Notes: generated by a model not told the origin, from the letters alone. A DNA stretch of 22,640 nt from SXOA01 sp051004015 (GCA_051004015.1 JBPCKT010000106.1:1-22640); one strand, 5' to 3'; counted from the stretch's first letter, positions 6,511 to 15,123 are shown. Made by a program: numbers and translations.

Positions 6511-7935
6511 CTACGCCAGAATCTCGCGGACCACTTCCCCCGCCACGTCCGTCAGCCGGAAGTCCCGGCCAGCGTATTTGTATGTCAGCCGCAAATGGTC
6601 GAGGCCGAGGAGATGGAGCATGGTGGCGTGGAGGTCGTGGAGGTGCATCTTGTCCTCCACCGCGTAATAGCCGTAGTCGTCGGTCGCTCCCCAGCGAATG
6701 CCGGGCTTGATGCCACCGCCGGCCAGCCACATGGTGTAGCCCTGCGGATTGTGGTCGCGGCCGTCGCCTCCTTGCGCGACCGGCGTGCGGCCGAATTCCC
6801 CTCCCCAGAGGACCAGCGTGTCCTCCAGCAGGCCCCGCTGTTTCAAGTCCGTGAGCAGGGCGGCAATCGGCTGGTCGACTTCCAGAGCATTTCTGCCATG
6901 TTCGGCTTTCAGGTTGCCGTGCTGGTCCCATTTGTAGCTGTGCGAAACCTGCACGAACCGCACGCCTCGCTCCGCGAAGCGGCGGGCCATCAGGCACTGG
7001 CGGCCAAAATTCTGCGTCGGCCCGCCGTCGATGCCGTACATTTTCAATGTCTGCGGTGATTCATCGGCGATGCTCTGCAATTCCGGGGCGGCGGCTTGCA
7101 TCTGGAAGGCGAGCTCGAAGGAGTTGATGCGAGCTTCGAGGGCGGAATCCGCGCCGCTCTTGGAGAGGTGGTCCTGGTTCAGTTCCCGCACCAGGTCGAG
7201 CTCCATCCGCTGCAAGTCCCGCGGCAGATTGTCGGCATTCTTGATAAACGGAATGGCTGCCTTGTCTGCCGGGATACTGGCGTTACCCAGCGGCGTCCCC
7301 TGGTAAATGGCTGGAAGGAACGCGGACGAATACGCATTTACGCCACCGTGCGTGAGCGTGGGGCAAACCGTGATGAACCCTGGCAGATTCTCGTTTTCCG
7401 TCCCCAGGCCATAGTTAATCCACGACCCCATGCTCGGCCGCACGAACGTATCGCTGCCGGTGTGCAACTCCAAGAGTGCCGCTCCGTGCCGTGAGTTTGA
7501 CCCCCACATGCCGTTAATGATGCAGAGGTCATCGGCGTAGCGGCCGACGTGGGGGAAGAGGTCGCTCACCCAGGCCCCGCTCTGCCCGTACTGTTGGAAC
7601 TTCCAGGGCGAGGCCAGCAGATTCCCCGTCTGGCTCGACACCACCCGCGGCTTATCAAACGGCAGCGGCTTGCCGTTATCCCGCGTCAGCAACGGCTTGT
7701 AATCGAACGTATCGACCTGGCTCGGCCCGCCGTGCATGAATAGGAAGATCACCCGCTTGGCTTTGGGGGCGAAGTGCGGCGGCTTGGAGGCGAGGGGATT
7801 GGGCTTGGATGTGTCCGCGGTTGATTGCTGGCCGAGCATCGCAGCGAGGGCCAAGCTGCCAAAGCCCGCGCCGCTGACGCGCAGCATCTCGCGGCGGGTG
7901 AAGACGGGAGTGAATTGGCAGCAGGGATGAAGCAT
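6511..7935 (-). CDS. DUF1501 family protein with twin-arginine-type leader
   Basis: A 474-residue protein. The leader contains TRREMLRVSGAGFGSLALAA, with the twin arginines and hydrophobic stretch of a Tat signal. The DUF1501 core follows: RVIFLFMHGGPSQVDTFDYK (metal-site region of the alkaline-phosphatase-like fold), FPHVGRYADDLCIINGM, SRHGAALLELHTG, LMARRFAERGVRFVQVSH, WDQHGNL, LVLWGGEFGRTP and GRDHNPQGY. The C-terminus ends REILA. Its substrate is unknown; relatives are usually encoded next to PSCyt/PSD1 cytochrome proteins, as here. The ATG at 7935 lies 4 nt after the TAA of the PSD1 gene, and the stop is 2 nt before ybeY, so the three genes are very probably one transcript. The frame extends upstream to 8202 only as a shadow of the PSD1 gene. 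Confidence 0.92.
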   Translation of the reverse strand: MLHPCCQFTPVFTRREMLRVSGAGFGSLALAAMLGQQSTADTSKPNPLASKPPHFAPKAKRVIFLFMHGGPSQVDTFDYKPLLTRDNGKPLPFDKPRVVSSQTGNLLASPWKFQQYGQSGAWVSDLFPHVGRYADDLCIINGMWGSNSRHGAALLELHTGSDTFVRPSMGSWINYGLGTENENLPGFITVCPTLTHGGVNAYSSAFLPAIYQGTPLGNASIPADKAAIPFIKNADNLPRDLQRMELDLVRELNQDHLSKSGADSALEARINSFELAFQMQAAAPELQSIADESPQTLKMYGIDGGPTQNFGRQCLMARRFAERGVRFVQVSHSYKWDQHGNLKAEHGRNALEVDQPIAALLTDLKQRGLLEDTLVLWGGEFGRTPVAQGGDGRDHNPQGYTMWLAGGGIKPGIRWGATDDYGYYAVEDKMHLHDLHATMLHLLGLDHLRLTYKYAGRDFRLTDVAGEVVREILA

Positions 7936-7939
7936 CGGT

Positions 7940-10900
7940 TTACTCCACATACACAAACTCGTTCGCCGCCAGCACGGCCCGGCACAACGCTTGCCAGGCT
8001 TGGGTGCGAGCCAATTCGGCGGAGTTGCCGGCTGCGGTGGAAGCAGAAGTGTAACGCGCGAGGAAGGCAAGGTTGCGGCTGATTTCGAGGTCGGTCGGTG
8101 GGCGGGAATAGGTCCGCTCGTAGAGCAGGCGGATGCGAGCGGCATCATCGGGAGTGGTTTGTGCCAGTAATTCAGAGAGCGCGCGGCTTTGCTGGGAGGC
8201 AATCTGGCTGTTCATCATGAAGAGGGCCTGTGGGGCGACGGTGGTGCTGTCACGCTTGCCGCTGGCGACGCTGGGGTCGGCGAAGTCGAAAGCTTGGAAG
8301 ACGTCGTACAGGGCGCTGCGGACCACCGGCAGATAGACACTGCGGCGATGGCCGGTATAGACGACGGGATCTACATTGGCCGTGCTGGTGACGTACTTAC
8401 GATTTTCAATCCCGAGTTGCGTCCCCCCCATGCGGCAGTCGAGCGAGTCCGACACCGCCAGCAGCGAATCGCGGATTTCCTCCGCCTCCAGCCGCCGGCG
8501 TGGGAAATGGGACAGGAGGCGATTCTCCGCATCGGCAGCATCCATAGAACCCGATTTTCCACGCATCTGATAGGCGCCGCTCAGCATCAGCCGCCGGTGC
8601 ATCCTCTTGATGCTCCAGCCGTCGTTCACGAACCGGCGGGCCAGATAATCCAGCAGCTCGGGATGCGTCGGCTTCTCGCCGAGCAGGCCGAAGTTGTCGC
8701 TGGAGCGAACGAGCCCTTCGCCAAAGTGCCATTGCCAGAGGCGGTTGGCCATGACCCGCGAGGTGAGCGGATTTTCCGGCCGAGTCATCCACTGGGCCAG
8801 GTCCAATCGTCCGCTACGTTCCCCCGGCAACGGCGTAGGCGACTCTCCCGCCAGAATCCGCGGAAATCGCCGCGGCGATTCTTCCCCCAGCGTCAAATGA
8901 CTGCCGCGGATGTGCACCCGCAGGGCTTCCGGTTTTGAATCTGATACCGCCATCGCCTCCGGCAGCTTCGGCAGGGAGCCTTCCAGCGCGGCCAACTCCT
9001 CGCGGTGCTTCTTCAGCGAATCGCGCAGTTCTGCCGCGAACGAATTCTCGATTCCCTTGGGCGACGCGAATGGACCTTCCTTGTCATACAGCACCTGGCG
9101 GAGCTTCTCCTGCATTTCGTCAGGTAACTTCGGGGCGTCCTTTCCTTCCGGGGAAGCCTTCAATTTCTGCCACGCTTCTTCCACACTCGCGAATGCCTTG
9201 CCATAAGCGGCTGCCAGTTCGCTGGGGGTCTTCGGCAACGGCTCGCCCAGCAAATTGCCCGTCGTTTCTTTGCCCGCGATAACCAAATGCCAGGGGGCGA
9301 AGACGTTCTCGGGATCGGACGTCGTTTTTTCGAGGTATTTGACCCACTGCTCGACGAGCTCCACATTCAGCGGCGAACCGTCATTTTTCGCGGCAAACAC
9401 AGTATCTCCCATCGCCGGCGCAATGAGCAACTTATCGAGATGCGGAAACGCGTCCGCTCGCTCAATCCTAAGGATGTTCTGGCCGGCCTTGAGCTCTACG
9501 AATCCCTCCATGAACCACGTTTGGGTATCCGGGTTCCAACTTCCTGTCACCTTTCCCGCGGCTCCCTCAATAACCACCAATCCGTTGATCTGAACTTTGC
9601 ATGGGCGAGAGACCGCTGCGGAGTAGCGCAGCTCCAGTTGATAAGTCCCTGCCTGCTCCACGGTCACATCGTATTCGGCATAATTCGGCAATTGCCCCTG
9701 ATTCACCAGCACGCCGATTCCTTCGCCATAGCCGGTCGTATGCTTCGCTACGTTGCCGCGAGCGAAGTTCTCCATCTCAATGAGTTGCCAGCCGGCGATT
9801 TTCGTTCGCTCTTCCTCGGGCAATCCTCCCAGCGGCTTTGATTTGGCCAGGAGCTCGCTTAGCTGCGTCTTCCGCCAGGCGGCCAGCAGGTAGTCACCAA
9901 CACGCTTCCGCTCGGCCTTCAAAATCTCTTCGGTGGCGGAATTGACCAGGCCTGCAATCTCCCCTCGCTTCGCATCCACCTCCTTGCGATGCTCATCACG
10001 AAGAGCAATCGAGGCACTATCTGCCAGCGGACGCTCCTGCCAAACGGCGACGACGGAGTGGTTCTCCATCGTCTTGGTGCTCTTGAAGATTCCCGCCAGC
10101 GAATAATAGTCTCGCGTCGGCAGCGGATCGAACTTGTGGTCGTGGCACCGGGCACAGCCGAGCGTCATGCCGAGAAATACTTTGCCGAGCGTATCCACCT
10201 GCTCATCAATGATGTCCATCTGCATCTTCACCGGGTCATCCTCCGCCAGCATCTTGGCACCAATACAGAGGAATCCCGTCGCCGCGATGGCCTCAATCCG
10301 CTCTTCCTCGCTGCCGGGAAGCAAATCGCCCGCTAACTGTTCTTGCACCAGCCGGTCATAGGGCTTGTCCTTGTTGAAGGCGGCAATCACCCAGTCGCGG
10401 TAGCGGAAGGCGTTCGCGTATGCCAGGTTCTCATCCAGCCCGTTGCTATCGGCGTAGCGGGCGAGGTCGAGCCAGTGCCGGCCATATTTTTCGCCGTAAC
10501 GAGGGGAGGCCAGCAGTCGGTCCACGACCCGGGCGAAGGCATCCGGCGATTCATCCGCCAGAAACCCCCGCAGTTCTTCCAACGTGGGCGGAAGCCCCGT
10601 CAAGTCGAACGTCGCCCGGCGAAGCAGCACCCTCTTGTCCGTCGGCAATGCGGGCTTCAGGCTCGCTTGTTCCAACCGCGTCAACAGGAACCGATCGACC
10701 GGCGACCGGCACCAGGAACCATCGCGAACCTCGGGGACGTTTTGGTCTCGAACCGCTTGAAACGCCCAGTGATTCTTCTGCGCCTCGGAAAAAACCATTT
10801 CCTTGCTATTCGCCGCGACTACCGCGGGCGGTTTCGCGCTTTCCCCCGGCCAGGCCGCCCCGTCCTTGATCCATTTGGTCAAATCGACAATCTCTCCCGC

Positions 10901-11215
10901 CGAGAGCTTCTTTTTGGGGGGCATCTGCAGGGTTTCGCCATGCCCGATGGCTCGCACGAGCAAACTCTCCGCCGGTTTGCCCGGTACTATCGCCGGCCCG
11001 CGAGTCCCGCCGGCCAGAAGTTCGGCCAGCGAGTCGACCCGCAGCTCGCTTTCTTCATTCTGGTCGCTATGGCACTCAAAACACCTAGCCACGAGCAGCG
11101 GGCGGACTTTCTTCTCGAAGAACTCAGCCTGCTCGGGCTTCGTTCCTTCCGCGCGCGCGACGATCGCGATCAAAAGCAGCACGAGAAGCGAGATATGGGA
11201 GGACCAGAAATTCAT
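7940..11215 (-). CDS. PSCyt1-PSCyt2(DUF1549)-PSD1(DUF1553) cytochrome protein with CBM-like insert
   Basis: A 1091-residue exported protein. The signal peptide (MNFWSSHISLLVLLLIAIVA, cleavage near ARA|EG) is followed by PSCyt1, with the haem-c motif CFECH at 45-49 and MPPKKKLSAGEI. DUF1549/PSCyt2 spans roughly 168-375 (LLRRATFDLTGLPP, HWLDLARYADSNG) and has a second motif, CARCHDHKFDPL, at 354-365. Residues ~471-601 form an extra beta-sandwich module (WQLIEMENFARGN, AGTYQLELRYSA, GFVELKAGQNILRIERAD) resembling CBM6/35 carbohydrate-binding domains. DUF1553/PSD1 runs from ~798 to the end (VMANRLWQWHFGEGLVRSSD). I start at ATG 11215; the codon before it is TTG. The known family role is unclear; the pairing with DUF1501 suggests a periplasmic redox/hydrolytic system, possibly acting on polysaccharide. 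Confidence 0.93.
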   Translation of the reverse strand: MNFWSSHISLLVLLLIAIVARAEGTKPEQAEFFEKKVRPLLVARCFECHSDQNEESELRVDSLAELLAGGTRGPAIVPGKPAESLLVRAIGHGETLQMPPKKKLSAGEIVDLTKWIKDGAAWPGESAKPPAVVAANSKEMVFSEAQKNHWAFQAVRDQNVPEVRDGSWCRSPVDRFLLTRLEQASLKPALPTDKRVLLRRATFDLTGLPPTLEELRGFLADESPDAFARVVDRLLASPRYGEKYGRHWLDLARYADSNGLDENLAYANAFRYRDWVIAAFNKDKPYDRLVQEQLAGDLLPGSEEERIEAIAATGFLCIGAKMLAEDDPVKMQMDIIDEQVDTLGKVFLGMTLGCARCHDHKFDPLPTRDYYSLAGIFKSTKTMENHSVVAVWQERPLADSASIALRDEHRKEVDAKRGEIAGLVNSATEEILKAERKRVGDYLLAAWRKTQLSELLAKSKPLGGLPEEERTKIAGWQLIEMENFARGNVAKHTTGYGEGIGVLVNQGQLPNYAEYDVTVEQAGTYQLELRYSAAVSRPCKVQINGLVVIEGAAGKVTGSWNPDTQTWFMEGFVELKAGQNILRIERADAFPHLDKLLIAPAMGDTVFAAKNDGSPLNVELVEQWVKYLEKTTSDPENVFAPWHLVIAGKETTGNLLGEPLPKTPSELAAAYGKAFASVEEAWQKLKASPEGKDAPKLPDEMQEKLRQVLYDKEGPFASPKGIENSFAAELRDSLKKHREELAALEGSLPKLPEAMAVSDSKPEALRVHIRGSHLTLGEESPRRFPRILAGESPTPLPGERSGRLDLAQWMTRPENPLTSRVMANRLWQWHFGEGLVRSSDNFGLLGEKPTHPELLDYLARRFVNDGWSIKRMHRRLMLSGAYQMRGKSGSMDAADAENRLLSHFPRRRLEAEEIRDSLLAVSDSLDCRMGGTQLGIENRKYVTSTANVDPVVYTGHRRSVYLPVVRSALYDVFQAFDFADPSVASGKRDSTTVAPQALFMMNSQIASQQSRALSELLAQTTPDDAARIRLLYERTYSRPPTDLEISRNLAFLARYTSASTAAGNSAELARTQAWQALCRAVLAANEFVYVE

Positions 11216-11298
11216 CAATGGCTCGCGGGGCAGGCAATTAAAGCGGGCCGAGGGGACTTTAAGTTTACCATGCAGTGCCGGTGTGAGACAGTTGGAAA

Positions 11299-11327
11299 TT
11301 GAGACGCTCTTAGCCAGACGGTATCAT
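11299..11327 (+). promoter_or_regulatory. predicted sigma-70-type promoter of the DUF1844 gene
   Basis: TTGAGA (11299-11304), a 17-bp spacer and TATCAT (11322-11327); each hexamer matches the consensus at five of six positions. The expected transcription start falls at about 11333-11335, on the ATG at 11334, which predicts a leaderless mRNA. It lies in the 118-bp gap between divergent genes. Confidence 0.6.
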
Positions 11328-11333
11328 GGACGC

Positions 11334-11609
11334 ATGGCCAACACACCGCTCGACCCGAAAATGATTCCTCCCGCTTCCTTCTCGTTCCTGGTGACGACGC
11401 TCGGCGCTCAAGGAGCGGTCGCCCTCGGCATGGCCCCCAATCCCATGACGAACAAGACTGACGTTCAGCCGGAGCTGGGAAAGCACGCGATTGATACGCT
11501 CGGAATTTTGGAGGAGAAGACCAAGGGAAACCTGACCGGCGAAGAGACGCAGCTTTTGGAGGCGGTGCTGCACCAATTGCGAATGGCTTATTTGCAGGTG
11601 AAGAAATAG
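11334..11609 (+). CDS. DUF1844 domain protein
   Basis: A 91-residue acidic, helical, probably cytoplasmic protein of the DUF1844 family. The conserved features are PPASFSFLVTTLGAQGAVAL near the N-terminus, MAPNPMTNKTDVQPELGKHA with its family-typical proline and asparagine residues, IDTLGILEEKTKGNLTGEE, and a C-terminal LLEAVLHQLRMAYLQV helix. The function is unknown. It usually stands alone in planctomycete and related genomes. I start at ATG 11334, since longer readings upstream only shadow the divergent PSD1 gene. There is no Shine-Dalgarno sequence, consistent with the promoter position just upstream. The gene ends 1 nt before a strong palindrome that separates it from convergent epmA. 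Confidence 0.88.
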   Translation: MANTPLDPKMIPPASFSFLVTTLGAQGAVALGMAPNPMTNKTDVQPELGKHAIDTLGILEEKTKGNLTGEETQLLEAVLHQLRMAYLQVKK

Positions 11610-11610
11610 C

Positions 11611-11676
11611 GTTCGTAGTAACCCGCTTTAGCGGGTTAAGAGTCTTGCTAACCCGCTAAAGCGGGTTACTACGAAC
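11611..11676. repeat. perfect nested inverted repeat, likely bidirectional terminator
   Basis: Two 28-bp arms, 11611-11638 and 11649-11676, are exact reverse complements around a 10-bp spacer. Each arm itself contains the palindrome AACCCGCTTTAGCGGGTT, or its complement form with AAA. It fills the gap between the convergent DUF1844 and epmA genes, ending 1 nt from each stop codon. RNA from either strand would form a very long hairpin or two small ones. No U-run follows, so any terminator action would not be the classic intrinsic type. The design resembles dispersed REP/BIME-type elements. Confidence 0.9.
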
Positions 11677-11677
11677 A

Positions 11678-12610
11678 TCAAGCCCGCTCGATTGGGAACG
11701 CCATCACCTCCTGAATCGTCTTCGCGCCTGTGGCCGCCATCGCCAGGCGGTCGAAACCCAGGGCGCAGCCGGAACAGGGGGGAAGACCGTGATCCATTGC
11801 GGCGAGCAGGCGGCTATCGGCGGGAAGCGGGGGTTTGCCGTCGTCTTGACGAAGTTGGTTGTTCGTGCGGTTGCGCTCGCGCAGGATCGCCGGATCGAGC
11901 AGCTCGTGGTAGCCGTTGGCGAGCTCGATGCCGCGGACGTAGAGCTCGAAGCGTTCGGCGACGGGCGGGTTGCCTTCGCGGACGCGGGCCAGGGCGGACT
12001 GGGTGGCGGGATAGTCGTAGAGGATGGTGGGGCGGCTTTGGCCGAGGTGGGGATCGACTTTTTGAGTGAGGAGGAGGTCGAGGTGGAAGTCGTGGTCGGC
12101 AGCAGAAACGTTCTCAAACGGGTCGATGCCGGCGTAACGCAGAAACGCCTCGCGGTACGTCAATCGCTCCGGCGTTCCCATGCCGAGCATCTCTTCCGCC
12201 AGGTCCGCCAGTAGTTGCATGCCGGCCGCGTAGTCGTCACCGACGCGATACCACTCGACCATCGTGAACTCGGGATTGTGCAGCGGTCCGATTTCGCCGC
12301 CGCGGAAGGCGCGGGTGATTTGGTAGATCGCATTCAGCTCGGCTTTTCTCCCCACCAGCAGCCGCTTCATGGCGAATTCGGGCGACGTCTGCAGCCAGAG
12401 CTTCGGGCCGACATCGGATTCGCGAGGGTCCGCGAACAGCGTCACCGACAGTGGGTCCAAATGGCGGTCCACCACCACATCATGGCTGAGCAGCGGCGTC
12501 TCCACTTCCAGAAAGCCGCGACTGTCAAAGAAGGCACGCAGCCGCTTCAGCAGTGCCGCACGCGTGTTCAGCATGTCAAGCGAGGCGGAGGGAAGGAAGT
12601 CGGAGTCCAT
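11678..12610 (-). CDS. epmA: EF-P--(R)-beta-lysine ligase (EpmA/GenX/PoxA-type truncated LysRS)
   Basis: A 310-residue cytoplasmic protein corresponding to the class II catalytic core of lysyl-tRNA synthetase without the anticodon-binding OB domain; E. coli EpmA is about 325 residues. Motif 1 lies around RLRAFFDSRGFLEVETPLLS, motif 2 is YQITRAFRGGEIGPLHNPEF, then TMVEWYR. ELANGYHELLDP and motif 3, GCALGFDRLAMAATGAKTI, are near the C-terminus, which ends in EVMAFPIERA much as E. coli EpmA ends. The known family reaction attaches (R)-beta-lysine to a lysine of elongation factor P. No efp or epmB is in the window. The ATG at 12610 shares its A with the TAA of the PSCyt/PSD1 gene (TAATG), implying coupled translation. 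Confidence 0.93.
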   Translation of the reverse strand: MDSDFLPSASLDMLNTRAALLKRLRAFFDSRGFLEVETPLLSHDVVVDRHLDPLSVTLFADPRESDVGPKLWLQTSPEFAMKRLLVGRKAELNAIYQITRAFRGGEIGPLHNPEFTMVEWYRVGDDYAAGMQLLADLAEEMLGMGTPERLTYREAFLRYAGIDPFENVSAADHDFHLDLLLTQKVDPHLGQSRPTILYDYPATQSALARVREGNPPVAERFELYVRGIELANGYHELLDPAILRERNRTNNQLRQDDGKPPLPADSRLLAAMDHGLPPCSGCALGFDRLAMAATGAKTIQEVMAFPIERA

Positions 12611-15123
12611 TATTCCTTCACCAGCGCTTCGTCCAGGTTGAGGACTGCGCTGCAGAGGGCGGTCCAGGCCGCGTGGTCGACCGCAGCGAGGTTCATGTTC
12701 CGCGGGTGCTCGCCGACTTTCAGCAGCTTGTCGGCTGCTGCGGAGTCGGCCATATAGTCGGCCTGGAATTGACTGAGGGCTTTGAGCAGGACCTCGCGTT
12801 CACCGGCAGTCGGCGTTCGGCTGAGGACCAGGCGATAGATTTGGTCGAGGCGTTCGTTTTGCTTTTCGGAATTTAGCATCGCCCGCTCGGCGAGGGCGCG
12901 GGATGCTTCGACGTAGGTCGTGTCGTTGAGCGTGGCGAGCGAGTGCAGCGGCGTGTTCGTGCGGAACTGTTTGACGGTGCAGAACTGGCGGGAGGCGCTG
13001 TCAAAAAACATGGTGGGGCCGACAATCCGCCGCCAGAAGACATAGACGCTTCGGCGATACAGGGCCGCGCCGGCATCCTGCTTGTATTGCTTGGTGCCGA
13101 AGGTCGCTTCTTCCCATACGCCGCTCGGCTGATAAGTCTTGACCGGCGGCCCGCCGATTCGCTGGACGAGCAGCCCGCTCACCGCCAGGGCCCGGTCCCG
13201 AATCATCCACGCCGGCAGCCGGTAACGCGGCCCACGGGCGAGCAGGCGGTTTTCGGAGTCATGCTCGGTCAGCGCCGCGCTTCCTTGGGAAGATTGGCGA
13301 TAAGCGGCAGAGGTGGCCAGGCGGCGGATGAGGCGCTTGGTGTCCCAGCCGTTTTCTCGAAAGTCCACAGCCAGCCAGTCGAACAATTCCGGGTGTTTTG
13401 GCCGCTCCCCTTGCACGCCAAAGTCTTCGGGAGTCTTCACGATGCCGATGCCGAAGAACTGTTGCCAGAAGCGGTTCACCACGACCCGCGGGGTCAGCGG
13501 CTGCTCCTTGGATACCAGCCATTCGGCCAAAGCCAGCCGGTTGCGTGGCGCTTCCACGGGGAGCGACGACAGGCTGACGGGAGTGGCGGCCGTGACCTCT
13601 TCTTGCGGCTTGTCGTAGAGCCCCTTGTCGAGCATGAAGGTCTTGCGGGGCGTCGGCATGTCCTCCATTACCATCACGCGAGGTATGCTCTTTCTTACAC
13701 TATCCCGCTCTTCAATCGCCGTTCGCACTTTCTGTAATTTCTGAACGTACTCAACATTCTCCCTTTCCCACTGCTTTTCGAGCTGTATAAGCTGGTCCTT
13801 GTTCCTCTTGTCCACAGCAAGTCGCAAGACCGCTTTGATGGCGTCCGGCAACTTCTCGGCAGCGGGGGAGTCCGCCGCGTTCTGATTGGCTTCGCGTGGG
13901 AAGAGAGCCGTTTCGAAATCAGCGAGCTCCTTTGTCGACGCCGCAATCCATTCTTCCAATCGTGCCAGCCGCTCCGTCATTTCCGCCGTCGGGGCGTCCA
14001 TCGCGGGGGGCGACTGCGGGTTCCCGCCGCCCCCGTCGACGGGGGTCTGGTTGAAGAATGCGAACAGGCTGTAGTAGTCCCGCTTCTTCAGGGCGTCGAA
14101 CTTGTGGTCGTGGCAGCGGCAGCAGTTGAAGGTCAGGCCGAGCCACACGGTCCCCGTCGTTTCCGTCATGTCCAGCACGTAGTCGATGCGGTTCTCCTCG
14201 GCGATGCGGCCCCCTTCGCCGTTGATCATGTGGTTGCGGCAGAAGCCGGTGGCGAGTTTTTGCTCCGCCCCGCCGCCGGGGACCTGGTCCCCCGCCAGTT
14301 GCCAGAGCGTGAACTGGTCGTACGGCAGGCCGCGGTTGAACGCGGAAACCACCCAATCCCGCCAGGGCCACATCGTCCGCTCGCCGTCCCCCTGATAGCC
14401 GTTGCTGTCGGCGTAGCGGGCCGCCTCCAGCCACTCCCAGCTCATCCGCTCGCCGAAATCAGGAGACGCCAGCAGCCGGTCGATGAGCCGCTCGTAGGCG
14501 TCGGGGGATTGGTCCTGGGTGAATGCGTCCACGTCCTCTGGCAACGGCGGCAGGCCGGTCAGATCGAGCGATGCCCGGCGGATGAGCGTATGCCGGGGGG
14601 CTTCTGGCGACGGTGCGAGGTTCTCTCTCTCCAGGCGGGAAAACAGGAAGCCGTCGATGGGACCATTCGTCCTGGCGGCAAACTTCGCCGGAATTGGCAC
14701 CGGCGGCGCCATCAATCTTTGAAACGCCCAGTGCCCTCCCCATTCCGCTCCGTCATCGATCCATTTCTTCAGCAGCTCCTTCTGCTCCGCCGTCAGCTTC
14801 CGCTGCGAAGTCGGCGGCGGCATCACTTCGTCGGCATCGGCCGAAAAGATCCGCCGCACCAGCTCGCTCTCGCCGCTCTTCCCCGGCACCACCGCGCTCT
14901 TTCCCTCCTTCAGCTCCTTCGCGCTGGCTTCCACATCCAGTCGCAAGTTCGCTTCCCGCTTGTTCTCATCAGGGCCGTGACATTGGAAGCAGTTGTCGGA
15001 GAGGATGGGGAGGATATCGCGGTTGAACTGCACGGCGGGCGAGTCCGCAGCACTGGCGGGGACAGCGGCGCAGGAGAGCGCGAGGCATACAGGCAAGAGA
15101 CTTCGGAGACTTGAAATAGACAT
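12610..15123 (-). CDS. PSCyt1-PSCyt2(DUF1549)-PSD1(DUF1553) cytochrome protein
   Basis: An 837-residue exported protein. The signal peptide MSISSLRSLLPVCLALSCAA, with cleavage near ASA|AD, is followed by PSCyt1 with haem motif CFQCH (45-49) and a MPPPTSQRKLTAEQ segment. DUF1549/PSCyt2 (about 150-345) contains RASLDLTGLPP, WLEAARYADSNGYQ and the second haem motif CCRCHDHKF (334-342). A charged, probably coiled-coil stretch lies at about 380-490. DUF1553/PSD1 runs from about 521 to the end (RVVVNRFWQQFFGIGIVKTP, ERPKHPELFDWLA). It is about 250 residues shorter than the paralogue at 7940-11215, mainly because it lacks the CBM-like insert. Its DUF1501 partner does not follow it directly: it lies upstream, beyond a HAD gene, and epmA follows instead with a 1-nt overlap. 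No Shine-Dalgarno sequence precedes ATG 15123. Confidence 0.93.
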   Translation of the reverse strand: MSISSLRSLLPVCLALSCAAVPASAADSPAVQFNRDILPILSDNCFQCHGPDENKREANLRLDVEASAKELKEGKSAVVPGKSGESELVRRIFSADADEVMPPPTSQRKLTAEQKELLKKWIDDGAEWGGHWAFQRLMAPPVPIPAKFAARTNGPIDGFLFSRLERENLAPSPEAPRHTLIRRASLDLTGLPPLPEDVDAFTQDQSPDAYERLIDRLLASPDFGERMSWEWLEAARYADSNGYQGDGERTMWPWRDWVVSAFNRGLPYDQFTLWQLAGDQVPGGGAEQKLATGFCRNHMINGEGGRIAEENRIDYVLDMTETTGTVWLGLTFNCCRCHDHKFDALKKRDYYSLFAFFNQTPVDGGGGNPQSPPAMDAPTAEMTERLARLEEWIAASTKELADFETALFPREANQNAADSPAAEKLPDAIKAVLRLAVDKRNKDQLIQLEKQWERENVEYVQKLQKVRTAIEERDSVRKSIPRVMVMEDMPTPRKTFMLDKGLYDKPQEEVTAATPVSLSSLPVEAPRNRLALAEWLVSKEQPLTPRVVVNRFWQQFFGIGIVKTPEDFGVQGERPKHPELFDWLAVDFRENGWDTKRLIRRLATSAAYRQSSQGSAALTEHDSENRLLARGPRYRLPAWMIRDRALAVSGLLVQRIGGPPVKTYQPSGVWEEATFGTKQYKQDAGAALYRRSVYVFWRRIVGPTMFFDSASRQFCTVKQFRTNTPLHSLATLNDTTYVEASRALAERAMLNSEKQNERLDQIYRLVLSRTPTAGEREVLLKALSQFQADYMADSAAADKLLKVGEHPRNMNLAAVDHAAWTALCSAVLNLDEALVKE

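Noticed and set aside
10343..11302. A 319-codon plus-strand frame opposite the PSCyt/PSD1 gene
   Set aside because: Antisense of haem-motif coding sequence; no signal peptide, domain or ribosome-binding site.
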